Positions 34,887-44,342 of a DNA stretch of 64,000 nt are shown here, piece after piece. This DNA comes from Alteromonas antoniana (GTDB taxonomy: Bacteria; Pseudomonadota; Gammaproteobacteria; Enterobacterales; Alteromonadaceae). Positions within the stretch are counted from its first letter, which is position 1, and the number at the start of each line of letters is the position of its first letter. The DNA lies in contig NZ_JAESDH010000010.1 in assembly GCF_019249295.1 (NCBI RefSeq), forward strand, positions 1 through 64,000, read 5' to 3'. Under the pieces are notes generated by a model. It was not told where the DNA came from, made no database searches, and saw only the letters and a program-made list of their open reading frames with translations. The translations under genes were made by a program, and so were the position numbers.

Positions 34887-35129
34887 GTGAACGCGCAGCT
34901 TTCAGAAGAAAAAATTGAAGAAATCAGAAGCGATTTTAATTTCTTCGACCGGGATGGAAATGGTCAAATTGATCTGCCCGAGTTCATTGAATTATTAACC
35001 GTATTGTCACCGAAAACGAAAGCCAGTCACGTTGAAGAAGGCTTTAAGCTTATCGACAGCAATAATGATGGCTACATCGATTTCGAAGAATTTCTGTCGT
35101 GGTGGCAGGAAGGCTGGTGGGAATACTGA
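34887..35129 (+). CDS. two-EF-hand calcium-binding protein
   Basis: An 80-residue soluble protein made of one EF-hand pair. Loop 1 is residues 21-32 (DRDGNGQIDLPE) and loop 2 is 57-68 (DSNNDGYIDFEE); both keep Asp at positions 1, 3 or 5 and Glu at 12, so Ca2+ binding is expected. The C-terminus is unusual: SWWQEGWWEY, with four Trp residues that may contact a partner. There is no signal peptide, so it works in the cytoplasm. The GTG start follows AGGGAAC. The protein looks like a small bacterial calmodulin-like (calerythrin/CasA type) factor; partner unknown. It converges with the DEAD-box gene. Confidence 0.9.
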   Translation: MNAQLSEEKIEEIRSDFNFFDRDGNGQIDLPEFIELLTVLSPKTKASHVEEGFKLIDSNNDGYIDFEEFLSWWQEGWWEY

Positions 35130-35142
35130 TTTCCAATATCAG

Positions 35143-35161
35143 GGGGGTAGCCGCTACCCCC
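35143..35161. terminator. GC-rich hairpin between convergent genes
   Basis: GGGGGTAG and CTACCCCC pair around the loop CCG between the EF-hand gene (ends 35129) and the helicase gene (ends 35166). There is no clear U run, so it may act as an mRNA end barrier. Confidence 0.6.
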
Positions 35162-35165
35162 TCGA

Positions 35166-36491
35166 TTACTCATCCTCTGAAGGCGTCGACCGGGGCTTTC
35201 GTTTTAACGGTGTAAAACCAACGTCTTTTCCTTCCATCGTATCGACCCGTTGTGTCTTTTTCCTGTTGTCTTGCGTACTCTGCGAGGCGTCTTTCTGATT
35301 CGCTTTACGCTTGTCCTTCACGGCAGGTTTTCTTGCCTGTTTGCCTTTAAATGTTGCAGGGTGAATCTCATGTGAAACAGGCTCCAGCGGATACTGAACA
35401 TGAGCCTGTATTGTTGTGAAACTTTGCCAGTCGCGTGGCCCCACAAAGGAAATCGCAGTGCCTTTTTCTCCTGCACGGCCGGTTCGTCCGATACGATGAA
35501 TGTACTCGTCGGCTTGCTTTGGCAGATCAAAGTTAATCACCAGACCCACTTTTCGCAGATCTAAACCACGCGACGCCACGTCTGTCGTGACCAGAACACT
35601 GTACTGTCCGCGACTAAATTCACTCATGATCTGGGCGCGCTGGTTTTGCGGTAAATCACCGCGCAGGGCGATGGCGTGAAGGTTGTCTTTATTCAAAGCG
35701 GCTGTCAGCCGGTCAGTATCTTCACGGGTCGCGCTGAATACAACCGCCTGATTATAGTCAAGTTCGCTCAGGCAATGTGCCAGCAGAGTGTCTTTATGGC
35801 TGACATTATCAACAAAATAGCAGTGCTGCGTAATATCACCATGGGCAGCGGTGGCCTCGCCAACTGCCACCCGAACGGGGGCACGTAAAAAATCGCCCGA
35901 CAGGTGATTAAGTTCGATATTATCCAGTGTTGCTGAAAACAACATGGTCTGACGCTTTCGATGATCGGCGAAGCGATTTATCATCGCAAGCTCGCTGGCG
36001 AATCCCAAATCGAGCATACGATCGGCTTCATCATAAATCAGAAGCTCAAGGCCATTAAGGAAAAAGGTTTTGTCTTTCAGGTGGTCAGCAATACGACCCG
36101 CCGTACCCACGATGATGTGTGGGTTGCGACGCAGGACTTTCACCTGATCGTTATAATTCTCACCGCCAACCACTAATGCACACTGCACCGGCAGCCCGTT
36201 ACTCAGCTGTTTGGCTTCAATGAAGACTTGTTTTGCCAGCTCACGGGTGGGCGCAAGGATCAGTACCCGGGGATCCTGGCGGCTGAGTGCTTTGGCTGTC
36301 AGCAAACGGTTAATCGCAGGCACGAGAAACGCGAATGTTTTGCCCGAGCCGGTTTTAGAAGACGCAATAATGTCCTTGCCTTGAAGCGCCGGGAGTAATG
36401 TCCGCTCCTGAATTTCAGTAAGCGTGACAATACCTTTGTCGCTTAACCGGGAAACGATTTTGTGATGTACGGGAAGTTCGCTGACTTGCAA
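35166..36491 (-). CDS. DEAD-box ATP-dependent RNA helicase, RhlE-like
   Basis: A 441-residue DEAD-box helicase. The motifs in order are the Q motif (TEIQERTLLPAL), I (ASSKTGSGKTFAF), Ia (APTRELAKQ), GTAGRI (usually GTPGR), II (DEADRMLDLGF), III (FSAT), Ib/IV region, V (TTDVASRGLD) and VI (HRIGRTGRAGEKG). A basic tail of about 75 residues (Lys/Arg-rich, from about residue 370) follows and probably binds RNA. It likely acts in ribosome assembly or RNA turnover; family members of this sort (RhlE, SrmB, DeaD) cannot be told apart further here. It is monocistronic, 172 bases from scoB. Confidence 0.9.
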   Translation of the reverse strand: MQVSELPVHHKIVSRLSDKGIVTLTEIQERTLLPALQGKDIIASSKTGSGKTFAFLVPAINRLLTAKALSRQDPRVLILAPTRELAKQVFIEAKQLSNGLPVQCALVVGGENYNDQVKVLRRNPHIIVGTAGRIADHLKDKTFFLNGLELLIYDEADRMLDLGFASELAMINRFADHRKRQTMLFSATLDNIELNHLSGDFLRAPVRVAVGEATAAHGDITQHCYFVDNVSHKDTLLAHCLSELDYNQAVVFSATREDTDRLTAALNKDNLHAIALRGDLPQNQRAQIMSEFSRGQYSVLVTTDVASRGLDLRKVGLVINFDLPKQADEYIHRIGRTGRAGEKGTAISFVGPRDWQSFTTIQAHVQYPLEPVSHEIHPATFKGKQARKPAVKDKRKANQKDASQSTQDNRKKTQRVDTMEGKDVGFTPLKRKPRSTPSEDE

Positions 36492-36618
36492 TGGGTAACC
36501 TCATGAACTGATTCGGCGGTATTATCCATTAAAGCATGTCAGAGTAAAAGGGTAAGGGGCTTTTCTCTGCGGCTTAACCAGAATTGTTACTGAAATACAT
36601 GTCTTCATGGGCAAAAGA

Positions 36619-36642
36619 CAAAAAAGGCACCAGTTAGGTGCC
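36619..36642 (-). terminator. terminator of the scoAB operon
   Basis: GGCACC and GGTGCC pair around AGTTA. On the minus strand the hairpin is followed by a U run (A run at 36619-36625), 20 bases beyond the scoB stop. Confidence 0.85.
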
Positions 36643-36663
36643 CTAATTGATGTCGCTTAAGGA

Positions 36664-37320
36664 TCAGAACTGCATTTCCGGAATATCACCTTCAGCAACC
36701 ATCTTACCGGCAGTCTTTTCTCGTATCTCTTCAACAGACACACCCGGAGCCCGTTCCCGGAGATAGAAGGCACCGTCTTTCACCTCCATGACAGCCAGAT
36801 CAGTGATGATACGGGTAATGCAATTCACACCGGTTAACGGTAATTTGCACTCTGACAGGAGTTTTGAGTTGCCGTGTTTGTCCGCATGGGTCATGGTAAC
36901 GATGATGTTTTTCGCACCGGCAACCAGGTCCATGGCGCCGCCCATACCTTTCACCAGCTTCCCTGGGATCATCCATGACGCAATGTTGCCGTTAACGTCC
37001 ACTTCAAAGGCGCCCAGTACCGTGAAATCGACATGACCACCGCGGATCATGGCAAAGCTTTCTGCAGAGCTGAAAATTGACGCGCCTACGCTGGCGGTTA
37101 CGGTTTCTTTCCCGGCGTTGATCATGTCGGCATCGACTTCTGCCTCGGTCGGATAGCGCCCCATTCCCAGCAGGCCGTTTTCAGACTGCAGCATGACATC
37201 CACACCCTCTGGCACATAATTGGCTGCCAGCGTCGGGATACCAATCCCCAGATTTACGTAACTGCCGTCCTGGAATTCTTTGGCAACGCGCATTGCTATT
37301 TGATCTCTTGAAAGTGCCAT
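36664..37320 (-). CDS. scoB: 3-oxoacid CoA-transferase subunit B
   Basis: A 218-residue subunit of succinyl-CoA:3-oxoacid (acetoacetate) CoA-transferase. The catalytic Glu lies in [24 protein letters not shown] and [10 protein letters not shown] are further CoA-transferase family I landmarks. The enzyme activates acetoacetate with CoA for ketone-body and leucine catabolism. The ATG at 37320 begins the family; the frame is open 25 codons further to 37395, but that overlaps the scoA end. The ribosome-binding site GGAGGAGCG lies inside scoA, and the gap between the genes is 1 base, so the subunits are translated in balance. Confidence 0.93.
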   Translation of the reverse strand: MALSRDQIAMRVAKEFQDGSYVNLGIGIPTLAANYVPEGVDVMLQSENGLLGMGRYPTEAEVDADMINAGKETVTASVGASIFSSAESFAMIRGGHVDFTVLGAFEVDVNGNIASWMIPGKLVKGMGGAMDLVAGAKNIIVTMTHADKHGNSKLLSECKLPLTGVNCITRIITDLAVMEVKDGAFYLRERAPGVSVEEIREKTAGKMVAEGDIPEMQF

Positions 37321-37321
37321 A

Positions 37322-38029
37322 TTAACGCTCCTCCTTTGCCAGTACTTTGCGCTCGATACGTTTTTCAAATGTACCTTTAATGACGCGATCGACATAAATG
37401 CCCGGGGTATGAATGTGCGCCGGATCCAGTTCTCCGGGCTCTACAATCTCTTCTACCTCTACCACGGTAATTTTACCGGCCGTGGCTGCCATGGGGTTAA
37501 AATTCTGAGCGGTGTGGCGATAGATACAATTACCATACCGGTCGGCTTTCCAGGCTTTCACAATAGCGAAGTCTCCGGTAATGGATTCTTCGAGAATGTA
37601 AGGGCGGCCATCAAATTCTTTGACTTCCTTACCTTCACCCACCGGCGTGCCGTAGCCAGTTGCGGTATAAAATGCCGGGATGCCTGCACCACCTGCACGC
37701 ATTTTCTCTGCCAGGGTGCCTTGCGGGGTTAACTCGACTTCCAGTTCGCCGTTCAGCAGCTGCTTTTCAAACAGTGCATTTTCACCCACGTAGGAAGAGA
37801 CCATTTTTTTGATCTGTTTATCTTCCAGTAAGATACCCAGGCCGAAGCCATCCACACCACAGTTATTGGATACGACAGTCAGCCCTTTGGCCCCCATCGT
37901 TTTTATTTGTGCAATCAGACCTTCGGGGATCCCGCAAAGGCCGAAACCACCGGCAATAATGGTCATGTCATCTTTCAGACCTTCCATTGCCGCATCGTAA
38001 CTGGTCACGACTTTATCGAAACCTGACAT
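37322..38029 (-). CDS. scoA: 3-oxoacid CoA-transferase subunit A
   Basis: A 235-residue alpha subunit of the 3-oxoacid CoA-transferase. The glycine-rich CoA-binding signature [16 protein letters not shown] is at the N-terminus; [15 protein letters not shown] and [15 protein letters not shown] are further conserved blocks. With scoB it makes acetoacetyl-CoA from acetoacetate and succinyl-CoA. It is divergent from a LysR-type regulator gene; the 103-base gap between them is the likely control region. Confidence 0.94.
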   Translation of the reverse strand: MSGFDKVVTSYDAAMEGLKDDMTIIAGGFGLCGIPEGLIAQIKTMGAKGLTVVSNNCGVDGFGLGILLEDKQIKKMVSSYVGENALFEKQLLNGELEVELTPQGTLAEKMRAGGAGIPAFYTATGYGTPVGEGKEVKEFDGRPYILEESITGDFAIVKAWKADRYGNCIYRHTAQNFNPMAATAGKITVVEVEEIVEPGELDPAHIHTPGIYVDRVIKGTFEKRIERKVLAKEER

Positions 38030-38132
38030 ATGTCTCTCCTGTATTCAGTGTAGGGAACAGAAAAAAGTATCTGTGAGTAAGTAAATTTTGTAAAATTGAT
38101 TTTATAACATTATTAATAAGTTTTTTTTACGA

Positions 38133-39026
38133 ATGTCTGTTTCTTATCGAAATATGTTGGCGTTTATTCGCGTGGCTGAATCTGCCACCTTTGCGGAAGC
38201 CGCAGAAAAACTGCATCTGACACAACCTGCGCTGTCTTCAGCGATAAAAAAAATGGAAGCGCAGATGGGAGGAAAACTGTTTTCGCGGAGCACCCGTCGC
38301 ATTCATTTGACGCCGGAAGGGGAAACCTTATTGCCTACAGCGAAGCGCTTAATTGACGAATGGGATGAGACGTTTCAGGATATGCAGAACCTTTTTGCTG
38401 TCCGCCAGGGTAAACTGACACTGGCAGCGATGCCCTCTTTTGCGGAGTCCCGGTTACCCGATATCCTCAGTCAATATCATTCTCAATACCCGAACATTCG
38501 CCTGCGTATAGTTGACGTAGTGATGGAAGAAGTGATTGAGAGTGTGTTGTCGGGTCGGGCCGAACTGGGTTTTACCTTCGAACCAGAATTAATGGACGGG
38601 CTGGTCTTTTCCCCCATGTTTGATGACTGTTTCGTAGCGGTGGTTCATCAGGACCATCCACTGGCAGGTGAAAAAAGCATCGAACTACAGCACTGTTTTT
38701 CCTACCCGTTTATTGCGATGAATCGCGGTTCGGCAGTTCGCAAATGGACTGAGCAGGCAGCGGCTCAACATGGCAATCTCAATATTATTGCAGAAACCGG
38801 GCAGCTTGGCTCGTTGGGGCAGCTTATTGCGCAGGGATTGGGGATGTCTGTGGTGCCGGCGCTGTGCAAAGCGCAGATGCAGGTTCGGGGACTGTATTGT
38901 ATCGACATCAACAATAATCCGCTGGTAAAGCGGGTAGGGCTCATTCGCCAGGCTAGGGGCGGGATGTCGGTTGCGGCTCAGGCGCTATGGAAGCAATGCG
39001 CAGATGACGAGATTGCTTCGATCTGA
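38133..39026 (+). CDS. LysR-family regulator, probable scoAB regulator
   Basis: A 297-residue LysR-type transcription factor. The N-terminal winged HTH is FAEAAEKLHLTQPALSSAIK, followed by the linker helix and a periplasmic-binding-like effector domain (about 90-290). It is divergent from scoAB, the classical arrangement of LysR regulators and their targets, so control of the CoA-transferase genes is the best guess; the effector is unknown. The 38030-38132 gap is AT-rich. It contains TTGTAAAATTGATTTTATAA, a partial dyad that could be a LysR operator. A terminator follows the stop. Confidence 0.88.
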   Translation: MSVSYRNMLAFIRVAESATFAEAAEKLHLTQPALSSAIKKMEAQMGGKLFSRSTRRIHLTPEGETLLPTAKRLIDEWDETFQDMQNLFAVRQGKLTLAAMPSFAESRLPDILSQYHSQYPNIRLRIVDVVMEEVIESVLSGRAELGFTFEPELMDGLVFSPMFDDCFVAVVHQDHPLAGEKSIELQHCFSYPFIAMNRGSAVRKWTEQAAAQHGNLNIIAETGQLGSLGQLIAQGLGMSVVPALCKAQMQVRGLYCIDINNNPLVKRVGLIRQARGGMSVAAQALWKQCADDEIASI

Positions 39027-39033
39027 GACTAGA

Positions 39034-39060
39034 GGTAATGCTTAGGCATTACCACTTTTT
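39034..39060 (+). terminator. terminator of the LysR gene
   Basis: GGTAATGC and GCATTACC pair around TTAG and are followed by ACTTTTTC. It begins 7 bases after the LysR stop, and its right arm and T run lie within the last codons of the convergent gene at 39049. Confidence 0.82.
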
Positions 39061-39804
39061 CTTCGGCGCAAACAATTCATCAAGCTCATCACGCTCTTCT
39101 TCTTTTTTACGAGCCCGGTCTTGTGCGTTGGCGTTTTTCAGGTTGCTCTGAATATCCTGCAGCCACTCTTTTAAAGTAGCAATACGGGACACGATGTAAT
39201 CGTCCTGTTGCGTCTGGTTTTCCAGTGCCGCCACTGCTTTTTCAAAGTACTGTCGGGCCGACCCGAGCATGTTCGATTGCATTGCCGCACGTCCGCGACG
39301 TGTTAGCGTTTCCACGTTTACTTTAAGCTGAAGTCTCTCAAGTTGTTTATCTTCTTCAATGAAGGTTTTGGTATCGACTTTCCCTTTTGAGTGTTCAGAA
39401 CGCAGCAATACACGAAGCTTCTTCACCGCCTGGATGTACTGAATGATCAATTTATCGTTTTCAGGCAAAGCAAACTCAGCCGTTGAGCCTCCAGTATCGT
39501 CTTCCTGGGTTCTCTGCTCAGCGTCTTTAATTCGCTGTGCTACTTCCGTGGACGGGTTAAGTTCGTTCAGTACCTTCAGCGCGTTCAGCACACGGGTATG
39601 CAAAACCTGCATCATTCTGGGTGAAATAGGCATGGTGTTGCATGCCATGATGACGTTTTCGGTCTCGTCAATGACAGCACGCTGCTTTGCCACCTCGGCG
39701 CGGCGTTCAGCCTCAAGTTTAGCGCGATGTTGCTGAAAGGCGTTGATAAAAATCGCGGCGATGATCAGCACCACTATCAGAATTATTATTGTCGTGAATA
39801 CCAT
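39049..39804 (-). CDS. membrane-anchored coiled-coil hypothetical protein
   Basis: A 251-residue protein of unknown function. A single N-terminal transmembrane helix (about residues 4-24) is followed by a charged Ala/Arg/Glu coiled segment (about 28-48), then mixed helices with a TPR-like segment around residues 170-205 (MLGSARQYFEKAVAALENQ), and a very charged C-terminus (RARKKEEERDELDELF). The orientation is presumably N-in or single-pass with a cytoplasmic bulk. No catalytic motif was found. It is transcribed toward the LysR terminator; upstream, 70 bases away in the same direction, lies the orphan kinase gene at 39875. Confidence 0.82.
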   Translation of the reverse strand: MVFTTIIILIVVLIIAAIFINAFQQHRAKLEAERRAEVAKQRAVIDETENVIMACNTMPISPRMMQVLHTRVLNALKVLNELNPSTEVAQRIKDAEQRTQEDDTGGSTAEFALPENDKLIIQYIQAVKKLRVLLRSEHSKGKVDTKTFIEEDKQLERLQLKVNVETLTRRGRAAMQSNMLGSARQYFEKAVAALENQTQQDDYIVSRIATLKEWLQDIQSNLKNANAQDRARKKEEERDELDELFAPKKKW

Positions 39805-39874
39805 GCGTGTTTCCGTATACCTGTCATCCCACGCGAGCGTGAAACACTCAAACTTATTATTATGTCGGCAAAGT

Positions 39875-40576
39875 TTACGGTAATTTTACCTCAAATACAC
39901 TCCCGCCTAGCGTACCACCGTTAAAAAGGGAAATCTCTCCACAATTTTCACCCTGAGCGTGCGCCGAGGCAATCAGTCTGGCAAAGAATAATCCCAGTCC
40001 GGTACGGCCCTGACTTACGTGAAAATCTGAAAGGCGTGTACTGCTGTTAAGCAGCATAGCCTCAGGGTACCCGGGACCGTCATCTTCAAGCCGGATAACC
40101 AACCAGTTATCTTCAGTAAATGCACTCAGGCGAATTTTGGAATTACCGTATCGCAGAGAATTTACCAGCATGTCATTAATCAGCAGGTAAATCAGTTCGC
40201 TATCGAGATACCAGCTTAGATCATCAGTCAGTGCGACCTCAATATCGATATTCTTTTGCTTTATATAAATATGATTAGAACCCACCACATCACTGAACAA
40301 GTCATCAATAAAACATTCGTCTACTGTGATGGGAAGCCTTTCGAGTTCAGCGCGATATAGCGACAGTATCTGTACCAGACTAGTATTGAGTCTTGATGCT
40401 TCATAATGCACGTTGGCAACCTGCTCACGGGATGCCGCGTCTTGCTCTGGCAGCGCGTCAGCCAGATTTTCAATGGACTGCAGCAACAGAAAAAGTGAGT
40501 TTTTCATGTCATGAACGGCAGCGGCCAGCACGGAAGAAAAATCTATAGATGATGGCGAGGTGGTAATTTCTGGCAT
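39875..40576 (-). CDS. soluble sensor histidine kinase, orphan
   Basis: A 233-residue histidine kinase without membrane helices or a recognisable sensor domain. The phosphoacceptor is His22 in AAAVHDMKNSLFLLLQ. The HATPase domain carries the N-box-like LINDMLVNSLRYG, G1 LEDDGPGYP and GRTGLGLFFARL. It lacks an adjacent response regulator gene; candidates within the window are the two TPR response regulators at 9418 and 31466, or the pairing may be elsewhere. Being cytosolic, it probably senses through protein contact. The next gene downstream on the same strand is the coiled-coil protein at 39049 (70-base gap). Confidence 0.87.
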   Translation of the reverse strand: MPEITTSPSSIDFSSVLAAAVHDMKNSLFLLLQSIENLADALPEQDAASREQVANVHYEASRLNTSLVQILSLYRAELERLPITVDECFIDDLFSDVVGSNHIYIKQKNIDIEVALTDDLSWYLDSELIYLLINDMLVNSLRYGNSKIRLSAFTEDNWLVIRLEDDGPGYPEAMLLNSSTRLSDFHVSQGRTGLGLFFARLIASAHAQGENCGEISLFNGGTLGGSVFEVKLP

Positions 40577-41946
<1,370 letters not shown>

Positions 41947-41972
41947 CCTTATCTTGCCTTCGGTAGATGTAA

Positions 41973-41997
41973 AAACGCCCACATGATGTGGGCGTTT
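41973..41997. terminator. bidirectional terminator between cysB and sdaA
   Basis: AAACGCCCAC and GTGGGCGTTT pair perfectly around ATGAT. The arms end in A and T runs, which suits termination from both sides. Confidence 0.85.
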
Positions 41998-42027
41998 GTG
42001 TATGGTCAGTGCATCAGTGGTGTGGGA

Positions 42028-43398
42028 TCAACACTCAATGATGTTGACTGCCAGACCACCCCGGGCAGTCTCTTTATATTTGGTTTTCATGTCATTGCCG
42101 GTATCGCGCATCGTCTTGATGACTTTGTCCAGTGATACCTTGTGTTCTCCGCTGCCACGTAAAGCCAGACGCGATGCGTTGATGGCTTTAATCGCGCCCA
42201 TTGCATTGCGTTCAATACACGGAACCTGCACCAGGCCGCCAACTGGATCGCAAGTCAGACCCAGATTATGCTCCATACCGATTTCTGCTGCGTTTTCTAC
42301 AGCCAAAACCGTACCGCCCATAATTTCCGTCAGTGCGCCGGCAGCCATAGAACAAGCCACACCCACTTCACCCTGACAGCCCACTTCAGCGCCGCTTATG
42401 GATGCGTTCTCTTTATACAGGATACCAATCGCACCAGCAGTCAGCAGAAACCGGCATGCTGTGTCAGCGTCTACGGGACGAATAAACTTGTCAAAATACT
42501 GCAACACGGCAGGGATAATACCTGCAGCACCGTTAGTGGGTGCGGTAACAACACGGCCGCCTGCGGCGTTCTCTTCATTCACAGCCAGTGCAAACAAGTT
42601 TACCCAGTCCATGGTTTGCATCGGATCGGTGGTATGCTCAGTTTGCAGACGGCGATAGAGGGCTGGCGCTCTGCGGACAACTTTCAGGCCGCCGGGAAGA
42701 ATTCCCTCGCTTTCGATACCGCGCTGAATACAGGCTTTCATGGTCTGCCAGATTTCATGAAGCTTATCTTTCACTTCATGTTTAGGACGGTGTACAGACT
42801 CATTTTTCAACATAAGTGAGCTGATACAAAGTCCGTTATTGCGGCATTGCTCCAGAAGCTCGGCTGCTGTTTTAAACGGGTAGGGGACTTTAGCCTGTTT
42901 ACCTATTGCCAGGTTCTTGGCGTGTTCAAACTCTTCATCTTTGATGATAAAGCCGCCGCCAATGCTGTAATAGGTTTGTGAGCGGATTTTTTCTTCGCCA
43001 CAAAACGCATGCATGGTGAGTGCGTTCGCATGGCGTGGCAAGGTTTTCCTACGATGGAAAACGATAGCGTTTTTACGAGGAAATTTAATCTCTATATTGC
43101 CATTGAGTATAAGCTTCTGACCGCTGTCTATATCTTCCAGCAGGCTGTCGATTTTGTCCACATCAATGGTTTCAGGAACTTCGCCAAGTAAGCCCAGGAT
43201 CACGGCTTTGCCGGTGCCATGGCCTTTACCGGTTTGTCCAAGTGAGCCGAATAGTTCGGTGGTCACGGCGGTAATATCATCGGCGCGATCACTGCTGGTG
43301 ACTTCTTTGGCAAATTCAGCAGCGGCTCGCATTGGGCCGACAGTATGTGAACTGGAGGGGCCAATGCCGATGCTGAACATATCAAAAACACTTATCAT
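42028..43398 (-). CDS. sdaA: L-serine ammonia-lyase
   Basis: A 456-residue iron-sulfur L-serine deaminase converting serine to pyruvate and ammonia. The N-terminal motif [18 protein letters not shown] and the catalytic domain ([36 protein letters not shown]) are typical. Cys ligands of the [4Fe-4S] cluster occur in [17 protein letters not shown]. Length matches E. coli SdaA (454). I place the start at 43398, because [17 protein letters not shown] is the family N-terminus; upstream codons to 43440 are unsupported. A perfect 15-base palindrome lies 84 bases upstream of the start. Confidence 0.94.
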   Translation of the reverse strand: MISVFDMFSIGIGPSSSHTVGPMRAAAEFAKEVTSSDRADDITAVTTELFGSLGQTGKGHGTGKAVILGLLGEVPETIDVDKIDSLLEDIDSGQKLILNGNIEIKFPRKNAIVFHRRKTLPRHANALTMHAFCGEEKIRSQTYYSIGGGFIIKDEEFEHAKNLAIGKQAKVPYPFKTAAELLEQCRNNGLCISSLMLKNESVHRPKHEVKDKLHEIWQTMKACIQRGIESEGILPGGLKVVRRAPALYRRLQTEHTTDPMQTMDWVNLFALAVNEENAAGGRVVTAPTNGAAGIIPAVLQYFDKFIRPVDADTACRFLLTAGAIGILYKENASISGAEVGCQGEVGVACSMAAGALTEIMGGTVLAVENAAEIGMEHNLGLTCDPVGGLVQVPCIERNAMGAIKAINASRLALRGSGEHKVSLDKVIKTMRDTGNDMKTKYKETARGGLAVNIIEC

Positions 43399-43769
43399 AG
43401 GGTACGTCGTCCTTTCATTCTTATGACACAGATCATGCACGCAGACCCGCAGGACTACAATACAGAAAACCTAATAATCAGATTAGCTAAGCTAATTACA
43501 TGTAAAGAATAGTTGCTACTTGATGGCAGATACTCAAAGTCATGTGCTCTGTATGGTTGGAAGTGTACGTAAAATGCGAACCAGAGGCGTAATACCTTTT
43601 TTGTCTTCGGGGCGGTGTTATTGTTCAGGATAGCAGGCTGTGTTGTTGACACCGTCTGGAATGAAAAGGGCAATGTCATTGACAGGCCCTCCTCAATCTC
43701 CTAATTCTGGCATTTACTTTACTGTCGTCATTATCAGATGCTTTTCAGAAGGCCGGAGAGGTTGTGGCG
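43399..43769. other. intergenic region upstream of sdaA
   Basis: This 371-base gap lies between sdaA and nudL, both on the minus strand. It includes the palindrome at 43482-43496 and AT-rich sequence likely to hold the sdaA promoter. No gene is supported: a 74-codon minus frame here has no domain or ribosome-binding site. No U-tailed terminator for nudL was seen. Confidence 0.6.
43482..43496. promoter_or_regulatory. 15-base palindrome, possible operator of sdaA
   Basis: ATTAGCTAAGCTAAT is a perfect palindrome with a single central base, located 84 bases before the sdaA start. It could bind a homodimeric regulator. The factor is unknown. Confidence 0.4.
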
Positions 43770-44342
43770 TTAAGGATGTATATGGTGAGACAGATTTCTG
43801 ATAATGGCGGCCGTGGCTCCCCAGATCATTCTGTCCTGCCAGGGAATGAAGTAAATGGGAAAGGTTTGATTGTTTCGGTGTGTGTGGTGAATTAGATGAT
43901 TTTTTCTGTCAAGCACGTGTTTAAGAGGCACCTCAAATACACTTTCCACTTCATTTGGGTCCCTGACTACCGTGAAACCAGGCTTGATGAATGCGACTAC
44001 TGGGGTGATGGTATATCCGCTGATGGTTCGATAATCGGGGAGTGAACCGACAATCGTTGCATGATCGCCAGGCAGACCGACTTCTTCTTCGGCTTCTCGC
44101 AATGCCGCATCTATCACACCGGCGTCCTGGCTTTCCACTCCGCCGCCAGGGAAGCTGATTTGACCTGGATGGTGTTTTAAGTGATGGGCTCTTTCCGTTA
44201 ACAGCACACTCAGACTGTCGCCGTAATCAATCAGCGGGATCAACACTGCCGCGGGGCGCCCTTTTACGCGCAAGGGGTAGTCCTGCTCCTGCCAGACGGT
44301 GCGGGCATGATGAAATTGTCTGAGAAATTCCTCTTTAGTCAC
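43770..44342 (-). CDS. nudL: NudL-type CoA/nucleoside diphosphate pyrophosphatase (NUDIX)
   Basis: A 190-residue NUDIX hydrolase of the YeaB/NudL type that cleaves CoA and its derivatives to 3',5'-ADP and phosphopantetheine. The family signature LLTERAHHLKHHPGQISFPG precedes the NUDIX box GGGVESQDAGVIDAALREAE with REAEEEVG. The C-terminal half follows E. coli NudL (192 residues). The start is GTG 44342, preceded by CCGGAG; a longer open frame to 44600 overlaps pabB and is rejected. It overlaps the pabB stop by 8 bases, the arrangement seen in E. coli and relatives, which suggests coupled translation. Confidence 0.9.
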   Translation of the reverse strand: MTKEEFLRQFHHARTVWQEQDYPLRVKGRPAAVLIPLIDYGDSLSVLLTERAHHLKHHPGQISFPGGGVESQDAGVIDAALREAEEEVGLPGDHATIVGSLPDYRTISGYTITPVVAFIKPGFTVVRDPNEVESVFEVPLKHVLDRKNHLIHHTHRNNQTFPIYFIPWQDRMIWGATAAIIRNLSHHIHP

